DNA from: Shinella sp. H4-D48
Lineage (GTDB): Bacteria > Pseudomonadota > Alphaproteobacteria > Rhizobiales > Rhizobiaceae
Direction: 5' to 3'
Length of the DNA stretch: 64,000 nt
Assembly: GCF_022637395.1 (NCBI RefSeq)
Contig: NZ_CP093339.1
Coordinates: 62,001-126,000, forward strand
Of the stretch, positions 1 to 9,544 are shown one piece after another (positions within the stretch are counted from its first letter, which is position 1; every line of letters begins with the position of its first letter). The notes beneath the pieces were generated by a model. It saw only the letters and a program-made list of their open reading frames with translations, was not told where the DNA came from and made no database searches. Both the position numbers and the translations under genes were made by a program.

Positions 1-1304
1 AGCTTGTCGTAGAAGGTCTTGCGCGGAATGCCGAGTGCGGCAATCGTTTCCTGCACGTCACCGCCATGGGCCGAAAGCGTATCGCGAATGATCTGCGCCT
101 CAACCCTCTCCAGCCGTTCGGGAAGCGCGCCGTCGCCGGTATCAGCAGGTGCTGACATTGTCTGTTGACCAGCGGGCGGCATCATGCCCAGCACGGCGCG
201 TTCGGCGAAGTGGGAAAGTTCGCGCACATTGCCGGGCCAGTCGTGCTCGGCCAGATGTTTGAGGATGGCGGCGGAAAGCGGCGGGGCCTCGCGCTGGAAG
301 CGCCGCGCTGCCCGTTCGGCGAAATAGCTGAACAGCAGCGGAATATCCTCGCGCCGCTCGCGCAGCGGCGGGATCGTCAATGACACCACGTTGAGGCGAT
401 AATAGAGATCCTCACGAAAGGTCTTGCGCTGCTCAGGATCGGCCAGATCGACCTTGGCGGCCGCGACGATGCGGATATCGACGGCACGCACCTCGTTGGT
501 GCCGAGCGGGGTCACCTCGCGCATCTCCAGAACGCGCAGCATCTGGATCTGCGTGGAAAGCGGCATGCTTTCCAGCTCGTCGAGGAAAAGGGTTCCTCCG
601 CTGGAATGCTCGATGCGGCCGACGCGCTTCTTCTGCGCGCCCGTGAAGGCGCCGGGCTCATGGCCAAACAGCTCGCTCTCGATCACCTGCTCGGGCAGGG
701 CGCCGCAGTTGAGCGCGACGAAATTGCCCTTCGAGCGTCGGCTCCAGCCGTGCAGCAGGCGGGCCACCACTTCCTTTCCGCTGCCGGTCTCTCCTGTCAC
801 CAGGACATCGACATCGGTATCGGCGATCTGGCGCAACGTCTGGCGCAGCCGGTCCATGGCCACGGTCTGGCCGATCAGCGGAAAATCGTCCTCCGCTTGG
901 CGCGCGGCATCCTTCAGGCGGCGGTTCTCCATGACGAGGCCGCGCTTTTCGGCAGCGCGGTGTACGCACTGGATCAGGCGTTCGGCCGGGAAGGGCTTGG
1001 CGATGAAATCGTAGACGCCGTCCTGGATGGCTTTCACGGCTGTCGGGATATCGCCGTGGCCGGTAACGAGGATCACCGGTATCTCCGCATCGATGGCGCG
1101 GATGCGCTCGAAAAGTTGCAGCCCGTCCATACCCGGCATGCGGATATCGGAGACGACGACGCCCCTGAAATCGCTGTTTATGAGGCCGATGGCTTCCGTG
1201 GCGCGGGCAAGCGGCGTCACGTCGAAACCGGCCAGTTCCAGCGTCTGCGCGGTCGCGTGCAGCAGTTGCCCGTCGTCATCGATGAGGAGAACGGGTGTGG
1301 TCAT
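1..1304 (-). CDS. dctD: C4-dicarboxylate sigma-54 response regulator DctD (3' end cut by window edge)
   Basis: This is an NtrC-family activator that would turn on dctA when phosphorylated by DctB. Reading the minus strand from ATG at 1304 gives a receiver domain beginning [12 protein letters not shown], then an AAA+ domain with Walker A GETGSGKE and the sigma-54 contact motif GAFTGA, then the start of a Fis-type helix-turn-helix ([12 protein letters not shown]) at the window edge. About 434 codons are visible, so only the last few tens of residues are missing. The start overlaps the dctB stop as ATGA (1301-1304), which shows translational coupling. DctD binds upstream of dctA, and half-sites and a -24/-12 promoter are present at 3163-3291. 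The call is firm from domain order plus neighbours. Confidence 0.95.
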   Translation of the reverse strand, partial: MTTPVLLIDDDGQLLHATAQTLELAGFDVTPLARATEAIGLINSDFRGVVVSDIRMPGMDGLQLFERIRAIDAEIPVILVTGHGDIPTAVKAIQDGVYDFIAKPFPAERLIQCVHRAAEKRGLVMENRRLKDAARQAEDDFPLIGQTVAMDRLRQTLRQIADTDVDVLVTGETGSGKEVVARLLHGWSRRSKGNFVALNCGALPEQVIESELFGHEPGAFTGAQKKRVGRIEHSSGGTLFLDELESMPLSTQIQMLRVLEMREVTPLGTNEVRAVDIRIVAAAKVDLADPEQRKTFREDLYYRLNVVSLTIPPLRERREDIPLLFSYFAERAARRFQREAPPLSAAILKHLAEHDWPGNVRELSHFAERAVLGMMPPAGQQTMSAPADTGDGALPERLERVEAQIIRDTLSAHGGDVQETIAALGIPRKTFYDK

Positions 1305-3142
1305 GGCACGGCCTTTCTGAGATGCACGCGGAAGCGGGCGCCGCGCGCGTCCGTTTCGACCTCCAGCCTGCCGCCATAGTCTGAAACGATGTCCTTGACG
1401 ATGACGAGGCCGAGCCCGAGGCCCGTCTCCTTGGACGTGTTGAAGGGCTCGAACAGGGAGGCGAGAATGGTTTCGGAAAGACCCGGCCCGTTGTCGGCAA
1501 CCGTCAGGGCGACGTCGGTTCCGTTTTCCTCGACGGACACATCGACCCGGCCGTCGGCCTTCTCCGCCACGGCCTCCAGCGCGTTCTGGAAGAGGTTGAT
1601 GAATACCTGCTCGAGGCGAAGCCGGTTGCCCATGACCTCCAGGCCCGTCGGGAAGGGAACGATCTTCATTCGCTCGAGACGCCCCGTGAACCGGCTGCGA
1701 AGCAGCAGGACGGCGCCATCCACCGCTTCGCGCAGGTTCACCGGTTCCTCGCCCGACCGGCCCTTGCGCGCCAGCGCCTTCAGGTCCTCGGTGATCGTGG
1801 CGATCCGGTCCGTCAGGCCGGCAATGTGGTCAAGATTTTCCGCGACGGGCTCCGCGCGGCCACGGCCGAGGAAGACCTTGGCATTGTCGGCATAGGCGCG
1901 GATGGTGGCCAGCGGCTGGTTGATCTCATGCGCCACGCCGGCGGCGACCTGTCCGAGAATGGCGAGCCGGTTGGCCTGAACCAGATCCTGCTGCACGGAC
2001 TGTAGTTGGGTCTCGGTCCGGTGGTGATCGGTGATCTCGGCTTCCAGGCGGTCGCGGGCCAGGCTGAGATCACGCGTGCGCTCCACCACCCGGCGTTCCA
2101 GTTCTTCGCGCGCCGCCTGGTCGCGCGCCGTCCCGGCTAGCGCGGTCTGGCGGCGTCGAAGCCATATGGCGGCGGCAATCGTGGCGACGCCGATGAGGAG
2201 GAGGGCGAGCAACTGCGCCTGGCGCCGGCCCGCCGCAACCGCCTCCGTAACCGGCATGAGATACTCGAACCGCCACGGTGTGGTGGCCACGGGCACCGAG
2301 ATGCGCAAATAGGTCTCGCTCCCTCCGCCCGGTTCGACCACGCGGATGATGTTGTCGTCCGCCGTCTGCATGAAGGGGAGCGGCAAGAGCGGGGCTTCGC
2401 CGAACTGAAGGCTCTCTCGAATGGCCGCGAGGTTTTCGGCAGGCAGCGGCTGTGTCGTCATGAAACGCCAGGAGGGGATGCTGGTGATCAGCACCACATG
2501 GCCGGGGTCGACCACATAGGACGGGCGTTGCGTTTCGTGCCAGTCCTGTTCAAGCTGGTCGAATTCCATCTTGACCACGACGACGCCGAGCGGCGCGGTT
2601 GGCGGGCCGATCCTGTGCGAAATATAGAGGCCGGGCCGCTTGCTGACGGAGCCGAGCGCGAAATGCTCTGCCGTGCCTTCCTGCATTGCGCGGAAGAAGT
2701 AAGGCCGGAATGAATAGTCGTTACCGACAAAACTCGTCGGCTCGCGCCAGTTGCTGGCCGATATCGTCATGCCGGTCGCGTCCGTCACGTAGATCACTGC
2801 CGCGCTGGTGCCTGCCACCAGCTCCTCCAGCTTGCGATCAAGCGCGGTGCGCGGTGCCGGATCGGCGGCGGTCAGCGCGTCCGCGAGGTCGCGGTCGCGC
2901 GAGAGAAGAAAGGGCAGGGCGCGGGGTCGCTCCAACACGGCGCGCAGCAGCGCGACTTTCAGATTGGCATCAGTGCGCCCCTGCGCCTCCAGATCGGCAA
3001 GCGCGGCGGCCCGGCCATACAGACCGGCGGCATGAAGCGCACAGACCAGTGCAAACAGCAGCACGACAGCAAAGGCCAGCCATTGCCGTCGCGCGGTGCG
3101 TGAAAGCTCGGCCTGGATTGGAGTCGTGACGGGTGTTTCCAT
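1301..3142 (-). CDS. dctB: C4-dicarboxylate sensor histidine kinase DctB
   Basis: This is an inner-membrane sensor for succinate, fumarate and malate that phosphorylates DctD. The roughly 613-residue protein has an N-terminal membrane segment ([20 protein letters not shown]), a large periplasmic sensor region, a second membrane segment ([18 protein letters not shown]), a coiled linker, a HisKA H-box ([18 protein letters not shown]) and an HATPase domain (N-box FQNALEAV, G-boxes ADNGPGLS and GLGLGLVI). I chose ATG at 3142 (METPVTT); the frame also opens at a TTG at 3160 with no better ribosome-binding site. It is divergent from dctA and coupled to dctD by a 4-base overlap. This is the classic rhizobial dct arrangement. 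Confidence 0.95.
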   Translation of the reverse strand: METPVTTPIQAELSRTARRQWLAFAVVLLFALVCALHAAGLYGRAAALADLEAQGRTDANLKVALLRAVLERPRALPFLLSRDRDLADALTAADPAPRTALDRKLEELVAGTSAAVIYVTDATGMTISASNWREPTSFVGNDYSFRPYFFRAMQEGTAEHFALGSVSKRPGLYISHRIGPPTAPLGVVVVKMEFDQLEQDWHETQRPSYVVDPGHVVLITSIPSWRFMTTQPLPAENLAAIRESLQFGEAPLLPLPFMQTADDNIIRVVEPGGGSETYLRISVPVATTPWRFEYLMPVTEAVAAGRRQAQLLALLLIGVATIAAAIWLRRRQTALAGTARDQAAREELERRVVERTRDLSLARDRLEAEITDHHRTETQLQSVQQDLVQANRLAILGQVAAGVAHEINQPLATIRAYADNAKVFLGRGRAEPVAENLDHIAGLTDRIATITEDLKALARKGRSGEEPVNLREAVDGAVLLLRSRFTGRLERMKIVPFPTGLEVMGNRLRLEQVFINLFQNALEAVAEKADGRVDVSVEENGTDVALTVADNGPGLSETILASLFEPFNTSKETGLGLGLVIVKDIVSDYGGRLEVETDARGARFRVHLRKAVP

Positions 3143-3162
3143 CGGCAATTTTGAGCACAAAA

Positions 3163-3201
3163 CCGCACGACCCTCAATGAAATTCGTGCGGATTGTCGCA
3201 C
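3163..3201. promoter_or_regulatory. Likely DctD upstream activating sequence (overlapping dyads)
   Basis: Three half-sites of one motif lie in the dctB-dctA gap: CCGCACGA (3163-3170), TCGTGCGG (3184-3191) and TCGCAC (3196-3201). The first pair forms an 8-base inverted repeat, and GTGCG-N6-CGCAC (3186-3201) forms a second dyad. They lie about 75-115 bases upstream of the sigma-54 promoter, where an NtrC-type activator would bind. Assignment to DctD is inferred from position. Confidence 0.55.
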
Positions 3202-3275
3202 ATATCAGTCTCGGCAGTTCATTGCTTCAAAAAATAGATGTTCGATTTCAATAGCATAATGTTCGACCTGCGATC

Positions 3276-3291
3276 TGGCACGGCCTTTGCT
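3276..3291 (+). promoter_or_regulatory. Sigma-54 (-24/-12) promoter of dctA
   Basis: TGGCACGGCCTTTGCT has the invariant GG (3277-3278) and GC (3289-3290) exactly 10 bases apart, a near-perfect RpoN promoter. It lies 74 bases upstream of the dctA ATG and points toward dctA, agreeing with control by the adjacent DctBD pair. Confidence 0.9.
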
Positions 3292-3364
3292 GAATGGATG
3301 CCATGTTCAGCAAATCACCCCGGGAAGAGCCGGTTTTCCGGTTGGGGTGCCATAGGAGGAAATC

Positions 3365-4696
3365 ATGCAGATCTCGGCTGTCGATACGCATCCGCGCACA
3401 CCTCTTCCATTCTATCGTCACCTCTATTTCCAGGTGATCGTCGCCATCGTCGCCGGCATGCTTGTCGGCCACTTCTATCCGGATTTCGGCGCCAGCCTGA
3501 AGCCGCTCGGCGACGCCTTCATCCGCCTCGTCAAGATGATCATCGCGCCGGTGATCTTCCTGACGGTGGCCACCGGCATTGCCGGCATGTCGGACCTGAA
3601 GAAGGTCGGACGCGTTGCCGGCAAGGCGATGATCTACTTCCTCACCTTCTCCACGCTGGCGCTTGCCGTCGGCATGGTCGTCGCCAATGTCGTGCAGCCG
3701 GGTGCGGGCATGCATATCGATCCGGCCACGCTCGATGCCAATGCGGTCGCGACCTACGCCACCAAGGCGCATGAATCGACCATCACCGGCTTCCTGATGA
3801 ACATCATCCCGCAGACGATCGTCGGCGCCTTTGCCGAGGGGGATATTCTGCAGGTACTGTTCTTCTCGGTGCTGTTCGGCGTTGCGCTCGGCATGGTGGG
3901 CGATCAGGGCAAGCCGGTCGTCGACTTTCTCCAGTCGCTGACCAGCCCGATCTTCCGTCTGGTCGCCATACTGATGAAGGCTGCACCCATCGGTGCCTTC
4001 GGCGCCATGGCCTTCACCATCGGTAAATACGGCATCGGCTCGGTTGCCAATCTCGCCTTCCTCATCGCCACCTTCTATCTCACCTCGTTCCTCTTCGTCT
4101 TCGTCGTTTTGGGCGCCGTCGCGCGCTACAACGGCTTCTCGATCATCGCGCTGATCCGCTACATCAAGGAAGAGCTGCTGCTCGTGCTGGGCACGTCCTC
4201 CTCCGAGGCTGCGCTGCCGGGCCTGATGCAGAAGATGGAAAAGGCCGGCTGCAAGCGCTCGGTCGTCGGTCTCGTCATCCCGACAGGCTATTCCTTCAAC
4301 CTCGACGGCACCAATATCTACATGACGCTGGCGGCGCTGTTCATCGCGCAGGCGGTGGATATCCAGCTGTCCTTCGCCGATCAGATCCTTCTTCTGCTCG
4401 TCGCCATGTTGAGCTCGAAGGGTGCCGCCGGCATCACCGGCGCCGGCTTCATCACGCTGGCGGCAACACTGTCCGTCGTTCCCTCCGTGCCGGTCGCCGG
4501 CATGGCGCTGATCCTCGGCATCGACCGCTTCATGTCGGAGTGCCGCGCGCTCACCAACTTCGTCGGCAATGCCGTCGCGACGATCGTCGTGGCCCGTTGG
4601 GAAAACGAGCTGGATGTCGAGCGCCTCAACGAAGCGCTGAGCGGCAACGCCCTGCCGCTGCCGGAAGAGGTTCCGGTGCTCCAGCCGGCCGAATAA
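3365..4696 (+). CDS. dctA: C4-dicarboxylate/cation symporter DctA
   Basis: This is an inner-membrane DAACS-family carrier importing succinate, fumarate and malate with protons or sodium. The 443-residue length is typical. Family signatures are visible: the serine-rich re-entrant loop ([20 protein letters not shown]) and the substrate/cation motif ([16 protein letters not shown]), with about eight hydrophobic segments. A strong ribosome-binding site (AGGAGGAAATC) precedes the ATG. Transcription should start about 12 bases after the sigma-54 promoter at 3276-3291 under DctBD control. In rhizobia this transporter feeds nitrogen-fixing bacteroids and free-living cells. Confidence 0.97.
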   Translation: MQISAVDTHPRTPLPFYRHLYFQVIVAIVAGMLVGHFYPDFGASLKPLGDAFIRLVKMIIAPVIFLTVATGIAGMSDLKKVGRVAGKAMIYFLTFSTLALAVGMVVANVVQPGAGMHIDPATLDANAVATYATKAHESTITGFLMNIIPQTIVGAFAEGDILQVLFFSVLFGVALGMVGDQGKPVVDFLQSLTSPIFRLVAILMKAAPIGAFGAMAFTIGKYGIGSVANLAFLIATFYLTSFLFVFVVLGAVARYNGFSIIALIRYIKEELLLVLGTSSSEAALPGLMQKMEKAGCKRSVVGLVIPTGYSFNLDGTNIYMTLAALFIAQAVDIQLSFADQILLLLVAMLSSKGAAGITGAGFITLAATLSVVPSVPVAGMALILGIDRFMSECRALTNFVGNAVATIVVARWENELDVERLNEALSGNALPLPEEVPVLQPAE

Positions 4697-4788
4697 GCCG
4701 CGTACCATCTTACGGTCCCGCCAAGGCGGGGCCGCACCGCCTGGGTCCTGTGCCCGGGCGTTTTGCCGTCAGGGGGCGATCCGGCGGT

Positions 4789-5271
4789 TCAGTCGCGCGC
4801 GGGCAGGAGGGTTGCAAGCGGCAGCACCGTTTCCTCCTTCACCGTCTTGGTGACGATGTAGGTGAAGTAGCGGTCGATGCCGAGTTCGCGGTCGAGCAGA
4901 CCGTCGACCAGCCGCTGGTAGGCATCGATATCGGGGGCCATGATGCGCAGGATGTAATCCACGCCGCCGCCGACGGACCAGCAGGCCACAATTTCCGGCG
5001 TGGCCGCCACGGCGCGCTCGAAGCGCTCGAAATCCGCCTGCCGGTGATTGGCCAGCGTCACTTCCATCATCACGCTGGCCACCGGAGCGACGCGCCGCAC
5101 GGCCACGCGCGCATGATAGCCTGTGATGATACCGGCCTTTTCGAGCTTGCGCAGCCGCAGCCAGCAGGGGGTGGGGGAAAGGCCCGCCTTTTCCGCCAAC
5201 GCCAGCTTGGTGATACGCCCGTTCTCCTGAATGGCTTCCAGGATGCGCAGGTCGATGGCGTCGAGTTTCAT
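4789..5271 (-). CDS. Lrp/AsnC-family transcriptional regulator
   Basis: This 160-residue protein has an N-terminal winged helix-turn-helix (LDAIDLRILEAIQENGRITKL, about residues 3-60) and a C-terminal RAM ligand-binding/oligomerisation domain (about 65-145; VMMEVTLANHRQ, GGGVDYILRI). Lrp-type proteins sense amino acids or small acids and usually control nearby genes. It lies downstream of, and on the same strand as, the small gene at 5394-5645. The ligand cannot be read from the sequence. It is distinct from the Lrp-type gene beside alr/dadA at 20.6 kb. Confidence 0.9.
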   Translation of the reverse strand: MKLDAIDLRILEAIQENGRITKLALAEKAGLSPTPCWLRLRKLEKAGIITGYHARVAVRRVAPVASVMMEVTLANHRQADFERFERAVAATPEIVACWSVGGGVDYILRIMAPDIDAYQRLVDGLLDRELGIDRYFTYIVTKTVKEETVLPLATLLPARD

Positions 5272-5393
5272 GCGGGCGCTCTCCGGGCGGCGTCAGGTCG
5301 GGTGGCGACCTGCTATATCCGAATTGCAGCTTCCGGCCTATCTCTCCCGTGTCGCGTCGTGCCGGCTCTCCACCATATCCGGCGCGTCCGTGG

Positions 5394-5645
5394 TCAGGAT
5401 ATGGCGGCCGATGCGGGCACGGGCATGTCGGCGGGGGTGATCCAGACGCGCCCGTCGAAGGCGAGTTCGCCGCCGGCGAGCTTGCGGCTGGCGATGGCCT
5501 CGATGAGGCCGAGCTTGGTGGTGACGTCGCCGATCGTGCCGTCATCGACGATGCAGACCGCCTGGCACCTGCGCTCGTCGCGCATGACGAGGAGCGTGTG
5601 CTGGCCATCTTGCCTCATCTTGCCCGGCATCGTCATCAGTGTCAT
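5394..5645 (-). CDS. Small hypothetical protein
   Basis: This 83-residue frame starts MTLMTMPGKMRQDGQ. A good ribosome-binding site (GGAAGGAGAC) lies just upstream of the ATG on the minus strand, which is why I accept it. It contains short alternating hydrophobic stretches (TLLVMRD, QAVCIVDDG) compatible with a small alpha/beta fold, and has no signal peptide or membrane segment. It shares the strand of the Lrp gene 120 bases downstream and might be co-transcribed. I do not recognise the family. Confidence 0.55.
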   Translation of the reverse strand: MTLMTMPGKMRQDGQHTLLVMRDERRCQAVCIVDDGTIGDVTTKLGLIEAIASRKLAGGELAFDGRVWITPADMPVPASAAIS

Positions 5646-6076
5646 TCGGCGTCTCCTTCCGTTCGGAATATCGAGCCCCCGGTCGGCGAAGGTCCGGGAG
5701 TTTGGTTAATAAAAGGTTAACGCTACCGTCTTCATTCCCCGCATTGGGGTCGGCAGCCGCGTGGTAATGCGCCCGCCGTTGTTTCGTTCCAAAGCATAAG
5801 GACAATTCCTGCCGCTGCGCGAGGCATGCGGTTTGCGCCGGAGCGGCGATCGGAAAAGAACGTTCCGAAAAGAAGTCTATAAAAGAGATGGAATTTATAT
5901 CTTCCGCGCTGTGGGCGACACGCACCGCAGCGGCGCCTGCCGCGGTCGCGCGTAAACCGCGCCGCGATACCGTGTGAGAAAAGCGGAAATGAAGGAAATC
6001 GTCACGGTCGGGCAGAAATCGCGCCGTCAAGCCGCCCTTGAGCCGACGCGGGGCTTCGCTGCCACGTCAGACAATG
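5646..6076. other. Gene-free stretch (about 430 bases)
   Basis: There is no convincing coding frame on either strand. Frames such as 5974-6159 (+) and 5542-6030 (-) lack ribosome-binding sites and read as low-complexity Arg/Ala strings. The stretch 5700-5725 and the A/T-rich patch near 5865-5900 could carry promoters for the minus-strand small gene, but I see no clear -35/-10 pair. Confidence 0.4.
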
Positions 6077-6095
6077 GCGCCGGCAGAGCCGGCGC
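6077..6095 (-). terminator. Hairpin downstream of the DUF983 gene
   Basis: GCGCCGGC (6077-6084) and GCCGGCGC (6088-6095) form a perfect 8-bp GC stem with a 3-base loop, 15 bases past the stop of the minus-strand gene at 6111. There is no real U-run, so it may act as a weak terminator or a 3'-end stabiliser. Confidence 0.45.
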
Positions 6096-6110
6096 AAGAG
6101 CATGTTATGG

Positions 6111-6497
6111 TCAAGTCTTCTCCGACCGTCTCACGAGCTGGCCCTGTTCGGCCTTGTAGAAATACTGGCTCGCGACAAGCCATCCCTTGAGTGGGCGCAA
6201 CGGCGGAATACAGGTGAGCAGCATGAACGGGCCGGTCACGAAAAGCTGTGTCAGCAGCGATGCGTTGTAATTGACCTCCAGCCACACGGCGAGCGCGGCG
6301 CTGGGGATGCACGCAAAGATCATGACGAAGAAGGCGGGCCCATCGGCGGGGTCGGCAAAGGAATAGTCCAGCCCACAGGCCTCGCACCGCGGCGCCATTT
6401 TCAGGAAACCCTTGAACAGGTGGCCCTGGCCGCAGCGCGGACACCGGCCGCGAATGCCCGTCTGGAGGGGCGGAAGTGCGGGATAGGTCTCACTCAT
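6111..6497 (-). CDS. DUF983 family membrane protein
   Basis: This 128-residue protein carries two CxxC zinc-ribbon-like knuckles near the N terminus (RCPRCGQGHLF and RCEACGLDY) followed by two hydrophobic membrane segments (AFFVMIFACIPSAALAVWL and LFVTGPFMLLTCIPPL) and a basic tail. This is the layout of DUF983 proteins, small alphaproteobacterial inner-membrane proteins often found near cytochrome oxidase genes, of uncertain function. I chose the start at 6497 (MSETYPALP) because GGAAAGG precedes it; an upstream frame extends to 6533 without a ribosome-binding site. There is no cytochrome oxidase gene nearby here. Confidence 0.85.
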   Translation of the reverse strand: MSETYPALPPLQTGIRGRCPRCGQGHLFKGFLKMAPRCEACGLDYSFADPADGPAFFVMIFACIPSAALAVWLEVNYNASLLTQLFVTGPFMLLTCIPPLRPLKGWLVASQYFYKAEQGQLVRRSEKT

Positions 6498-6601
6498 GAC
6501 GTCTGCCTTTCCGGAGCCATTCAATCCTGTCATTCAATGCAGTCATATAGATGTGTTCATACGGCCAATCTGTCGATTAGACATGATGACGCAGGGCTGT
6601 A

Positions 6602-8005
6602 TCAGAAGAAGGAACCCGCCATCTCCGGTGGCCTTTCCAGTGCATGCGCCATGAATTCCAATGCGGACTGCAGCTGCCCACGCGCCATCGGCCCGCCGAG
6701 ACAGACCCGCACCGCTTCGGGCGGCACGCCATCGACGGTGAAGGCATCGCTGGCGACCACGCCCAGACCACAGCTGCTCATATGGGTGCTGAAGATGGAG
6801 CGGGTCCAGCCATGCGGCAACGGCAGCCAGATGTTGAAGCTGATGGCGTCAGCGCCATAGCTTCCGGCAGGCAGCAGTCCGGCGACGATCTGCTGCCGCG
6901 CGGCCGTTTCAGCGCGCAGAAAGGCGAGGATCGCATCTGCCGTGCCGTCGCCGATCCAGCGGGTGGCGAGCGCTGTCGTCAGCGGCGAGGCCATGACATT
7001 TCCGCTGCGCATTGCCCCGGCGAAGGACCAGAGGGCGCGGCTGTCATCCGGCGCCGCGACATAGGCAAGGCGCAGACCGGCACCGATGCACTTGGAAAGT
7101 CCGCCGATATACCAGGTGAGTTCGGGTGCGAGCGAGGCCAGCGCCACCGGTCCCTGCGCCGGCAGGAAGCCGTAGGCGTCATCCTCGATAATGGGTACGC
7201 GGTAACGCCTTGCGATCTCCACGATCGCCTGGCGTCGGGCTTCCGGCATGGTCAGCGTCAAAGGGTTCTGCAGTGTCGGGTTGAGATAGAGCGCCTTGGG
7301 CTGCTCGCGTTCGCAGGCCTCGGCAAAGGCATCCGGCAGGATGCCGCCCGCATCCATCGGCAGGCCACAGAGCCGAAGCCGCAGCTGCGCAGAAATGGAG
7401 CGCAGGCCAGGATAGGTTATGTTTTCGGAGAGCACGGTCTCGCCAGGCTTTGCGAGCGTCGCAAGAATGGCAAGCAGCGCCGGGTGCGCGCCGGGCGTCA
7501 CGAAAATGCGCTCTAGAGGCGCGTTCACGTCACGGCGGGCAAGCCAGGTTGCGGCCGCCTCCTTGTCCATCGCAGCGCCGCCGAAACCCTGGTAGCGCAG
7601 GAGCGGCAGGAGATCGGACGAAAGGGCGGCAAGCCCGTCGCGCATGCGGGCGACGAGTGCGGGATCGTCCGGCTCGGGCGGCATATTCATGGACAGGTCG
7701 AGAACGGCGGCGCGGCGGCTGTCCGGGTCTGCCGCGACCGATATGTTCACCTGCGGGCTTTCGATGCGGGCGACAAAGGTACCGCGGCCGACGTGGGACT
7801 GGACGAGCCCGCGCTTCTGCGCCTCGACATAGCCGCGCGCCACGGTGGTGACGTCGATGGCGAGCCGGCGGGCAAGATCGCGATGGGTCGGCAGCTTGTC
7901 GCCGGCCGACAGCTGGCCGCTTTTCAGGTCCAGTTCGATCAGGTCGGCAATCGCCATATACAGGGGGCTGCTGCTTCGGCCGAGATCGGGATGCCAGGTC
8001 TTCAT
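6602..8005 (-). CDS. MocR/PdxR-type GntR regulator with aminotransferase domain
   Basis: This 467-residue fusion has an N-terminal GntR winged helix (about residues 10-80; GDKLPTHRDLARRLAIDVTTVARGY) and a C-terminal fold-type I aminotransferase domain (about 110-460) with the PLP-lysine region GGLSKCIGAGLRLAYV and upstream EDDAYGFL. MocR proteins sense PLP-bound amines such as GABA or taurine, or PLP itself. The nearby aminotransferase and semialdehyde dehydrogenase genes (8142-11041) make a GabR-like role plausible, although MocR regulators are more often divergent from their targets and this one is on the same strand, downstream. An inverted repeat at 8018-8038 in its own promoter suggests autoregulation. 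Confidence 0.88.
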   Translation of the reverse strand: MKTWHPDLGRSSSPLYMAIADLIELDLKSGQLSAGDKLPTHRDLARRLAIDVTTVARGYVEAQKRGLVQSHVGRGTFVARIESPQVNISVAADPDSRRAAVLDLSMNMPPEPDDPALVARMRDGLAALSSDLLPLLRYQGFGGAAMDKEAAATWLARRDVNAPLERIFVTPGAHPALLAILATLAKPGETVLSENITYPGLRSISAQLRLRLCGLPMDAGGILPDAFAEACEREQPKALYLNPTLQNPLTLTMPEARRQAIVEIARRYRVPIIEDDAYGFLPAQGPVALASLAPELTWYIGGLSKCIGAGLRLAYVAAPDDSRALWSFAGAMRSGNVMASPLTTALATRWIGDGTADAILAFLRAETAARQQIVAGLLPAGSYGADAISFNIWLPLPHGWTRSIFSTHMSSCGLGVVASDAFTVDGVPPEAVRVCLGGPMARGQLQSALEFMAHALERPPEMAGSFF

Positions 8006-8017
8006 GTCACAGGTTTC

Positions 8018-8038
8018 CAGTCAAGCGCATATTGACTG
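8018..8038. promoter_or_regulatory. Inverted repeat upstream of the MocR gene
   Basis: CAGTCAA (8018-8024) and TTGACTG (8032-8038) are perfect 7-base arms separated by 7 bases. They lie 13 bases upstream of the MocR start codon in the promoter region, a likely operator for autoregulation. The binding protein is inferred from position. Confidence 0.45.
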
Positions 8039-8105
8039 TATATTGCCTGTAGGCCTGCCTGTCATCAGAAGAAAGCAGCGTTGCTGGCTCCTTCCGTTTC
8101 AGGCT

Positions 8106-8133
8106 GACGAGGGCCGCCGTGGCGACCCTCGTC
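8106..8133 (-). terminator. Hairpin after the class III aminotransferase gene
   Basis: GACGAGGG (8106-8113) and CCCTCGTC (8126-8133) form an 8-bp stem, and the loop contains CGCC/GGCG complementarity that can extend it. It begins 8 bases after the stop of the gene at 8142. It lacks a U-run on the minus strand, so termination is probable rather than certain. Confidence 0.5.
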
Positions 8134-8141
8134 CTTTCATG

Positions 8142-9515
8142 TCAGCCGAGAACGGCCTTCACCGCATCGGCGGCCGCCTTCACGACGATATCGGCCTCTT
8201 CCTTCGTCAGGCAAAGCGGCGGCGCAAAGCCCAGGATATCGCCCTGCGGCATGGCGCGGCCGATGACGCCGCGCTCGAGAAGGGCGGCCGAGACCTGCGG
8301 GCCGATCTTCTTCGCCGGATCGAAGAAGGCCCGGTCGTCGCGGTCCTCGACGAATTCGACCGCCGCCATCAGGCCGTCGCCGCGAACGTCACCGACATGC
8401 TTGTGGTCGCCCACGGCCTTGGCGAGCTCGCTGCGGAAATAGGCGCCGACGGTACCTGCGTTCTCGACCAAACCGAGTTCATCGACCAGCTCCAGATTGG
8501 CGACGCCGGCCGCGGCGCAGATCGGATGCGAGGAATACGTCCAGCCATGGCCGATCGGGCCGAGCTCGTCCGAGCCCTTGACGAGGACCTCCCAGACCTT
8601 GTCCGAAACGATGGTGCCGGAAAGTGGCGCATAGGCGGAGGTTAGGCCCTTGGCGATAGTGATCAGCGCCGGCTTCATGCCGTAATGATCAGAGCCGAAC
8701 ATCGTGCCGAGACGACCGAAGCCCGTCACGACCTCGTCGGCGACCAGCAGAACGTCGTACTTGTCGAGCACGGCCTGGATCTTCTGCCAGTAGCCCTTCG
8801 GCGGCGGAACGATGCCGCCGGTGCCGAGGATCGGCTCGCCGATGAAGGCCGCCACGGTGTCCGGCCCCTCGGCCAGGATCATTTCTTCCAGCTTGTCGGC
8901 GCAGTACTGCGCGAACTGCTCCTCGTCCATGGAGCGATCCGGCCGACGGAAGAAATAGGGGGCTTCCGTGTGCAGGACCGGAGCGCGCGGCAGGTCGAAG
9001 GCATTGTGGAAGACGCTGAGACCGGTCAGCGAGCCCGTCATGACGCCGGAGCCGTGATAGCCGCGCCAGCGGGAAATGATCTTCTTCTTCTCGGGGCGGC
9101 CCAGAATGTTGTTGTAGTACCAGATCAGCTTGATGTTCGTTTCGTTGGCGTCCGAGCCGGACAGGCCGAAATAGACGCGGCTCATGCCCTCGGGCGCGCG
9201 GTCGATGATCATCTTGGCGAGCGTGATCGAGGCTTCCGTCCCGTGGCCGACATAGGCGTGGTAATAGGCGAGATTCTTGGCCTGCTCGGCTATCGCATCG
9301 GCGATCTTTTGGCGGCCGTAGCCGACATTCACGCAATAGAGGCCGGCAAAGGCATCGAGGCTCGTCTTGCCGCTGGTATCGGTGATGTAGACGCCTTCGC
9401 CGCCGCCGATGACGCGGGTCGGCGTTTCGCCGCGCGCATGCATGCCCATATGGGTGGAGGGATGGAAGAAGTGGTCGCGGTCCCAGGCGGTCAGTTCGTT
9501 GCGTTGGTCCAGCAT
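8142..9515 (-). CDS. Class III (omega) aminotransferase
   Basis: This 457-residue PLP enzyme moves an amino group from an omega-amino acid or diamine to pyruvate or a 2-oxo acid. Class III signatures are visible: GLSGSDANETNIKL, VLLVADEVVTGFGRLGTMF with the PLP-contacting Asp, and the Schiff-base lysine in ITIAKGLTSAYAPLSG. I chose the ATG at 9515 (MLDQRNELT), preceded by GAAAGGAAAGACC; the frame opens at a TTG at 9530. It lies 29 bases downstream of the semialdehyde dehydrogenase on the same strand, so the pair likely deaminates a substrate such as GABA, beta-alanine or a polyamine product and oxidises the resulting semialdehyde. The exact substrate is not readable. Confidence 0.92.
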   Translation of the reverse strand: MLDQRNELTAWDRDHFFHPSTHMGMHARGETPTRVIGGGEGVYITDTSGKTSLDAFAGLYCVNVGYGRQKIADAIAEQAKNLAYYHAYVGHGTEASITLAKMIIDRAPEGMSRVYFGLSGSDANETNIKLIWYYNNILGRPEKKKIISRWRGYHGSGVMTGSLTGLSVFHNAFDLPRAPVLHTEAPYFFRRPDRSMDEEQFAQYCADKLEEMILAEGPDTVAAFIGEPILGTGGIVPPPKGYWQKIQAVLDKYDVLLVADEVVTGFGRLGTMFGSDHYGMKPALITIAKGLTSAYAPLSGTIVSDKVWEVLVKGSDELGPIGHGWTYSSHPICAAAGVANLELVDELGLVENAGTVGAYFRSELAKAVGDHKHVGDVRGDGLMAAVEFVEDRDDRAFFDPAKKIGPQVSAALLERGVIGRAMPQGDILGFAPPLCLTKEEADIVVKAAADAVKAVLG

Positions 9516-9544
9516 GGTCTTTCCTTTCAATGTTCCCGGCGCCG

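Noticed and set aside
3248-4708. Long open frame of 486 codons on the minus strand opposite dctA
   Set aside because: It is exactly antisense to a well-supported transporter gene, and its protein is a low-complexity Asp/Arg/His string without a family. It is a shadow of GC-rich codon bias.
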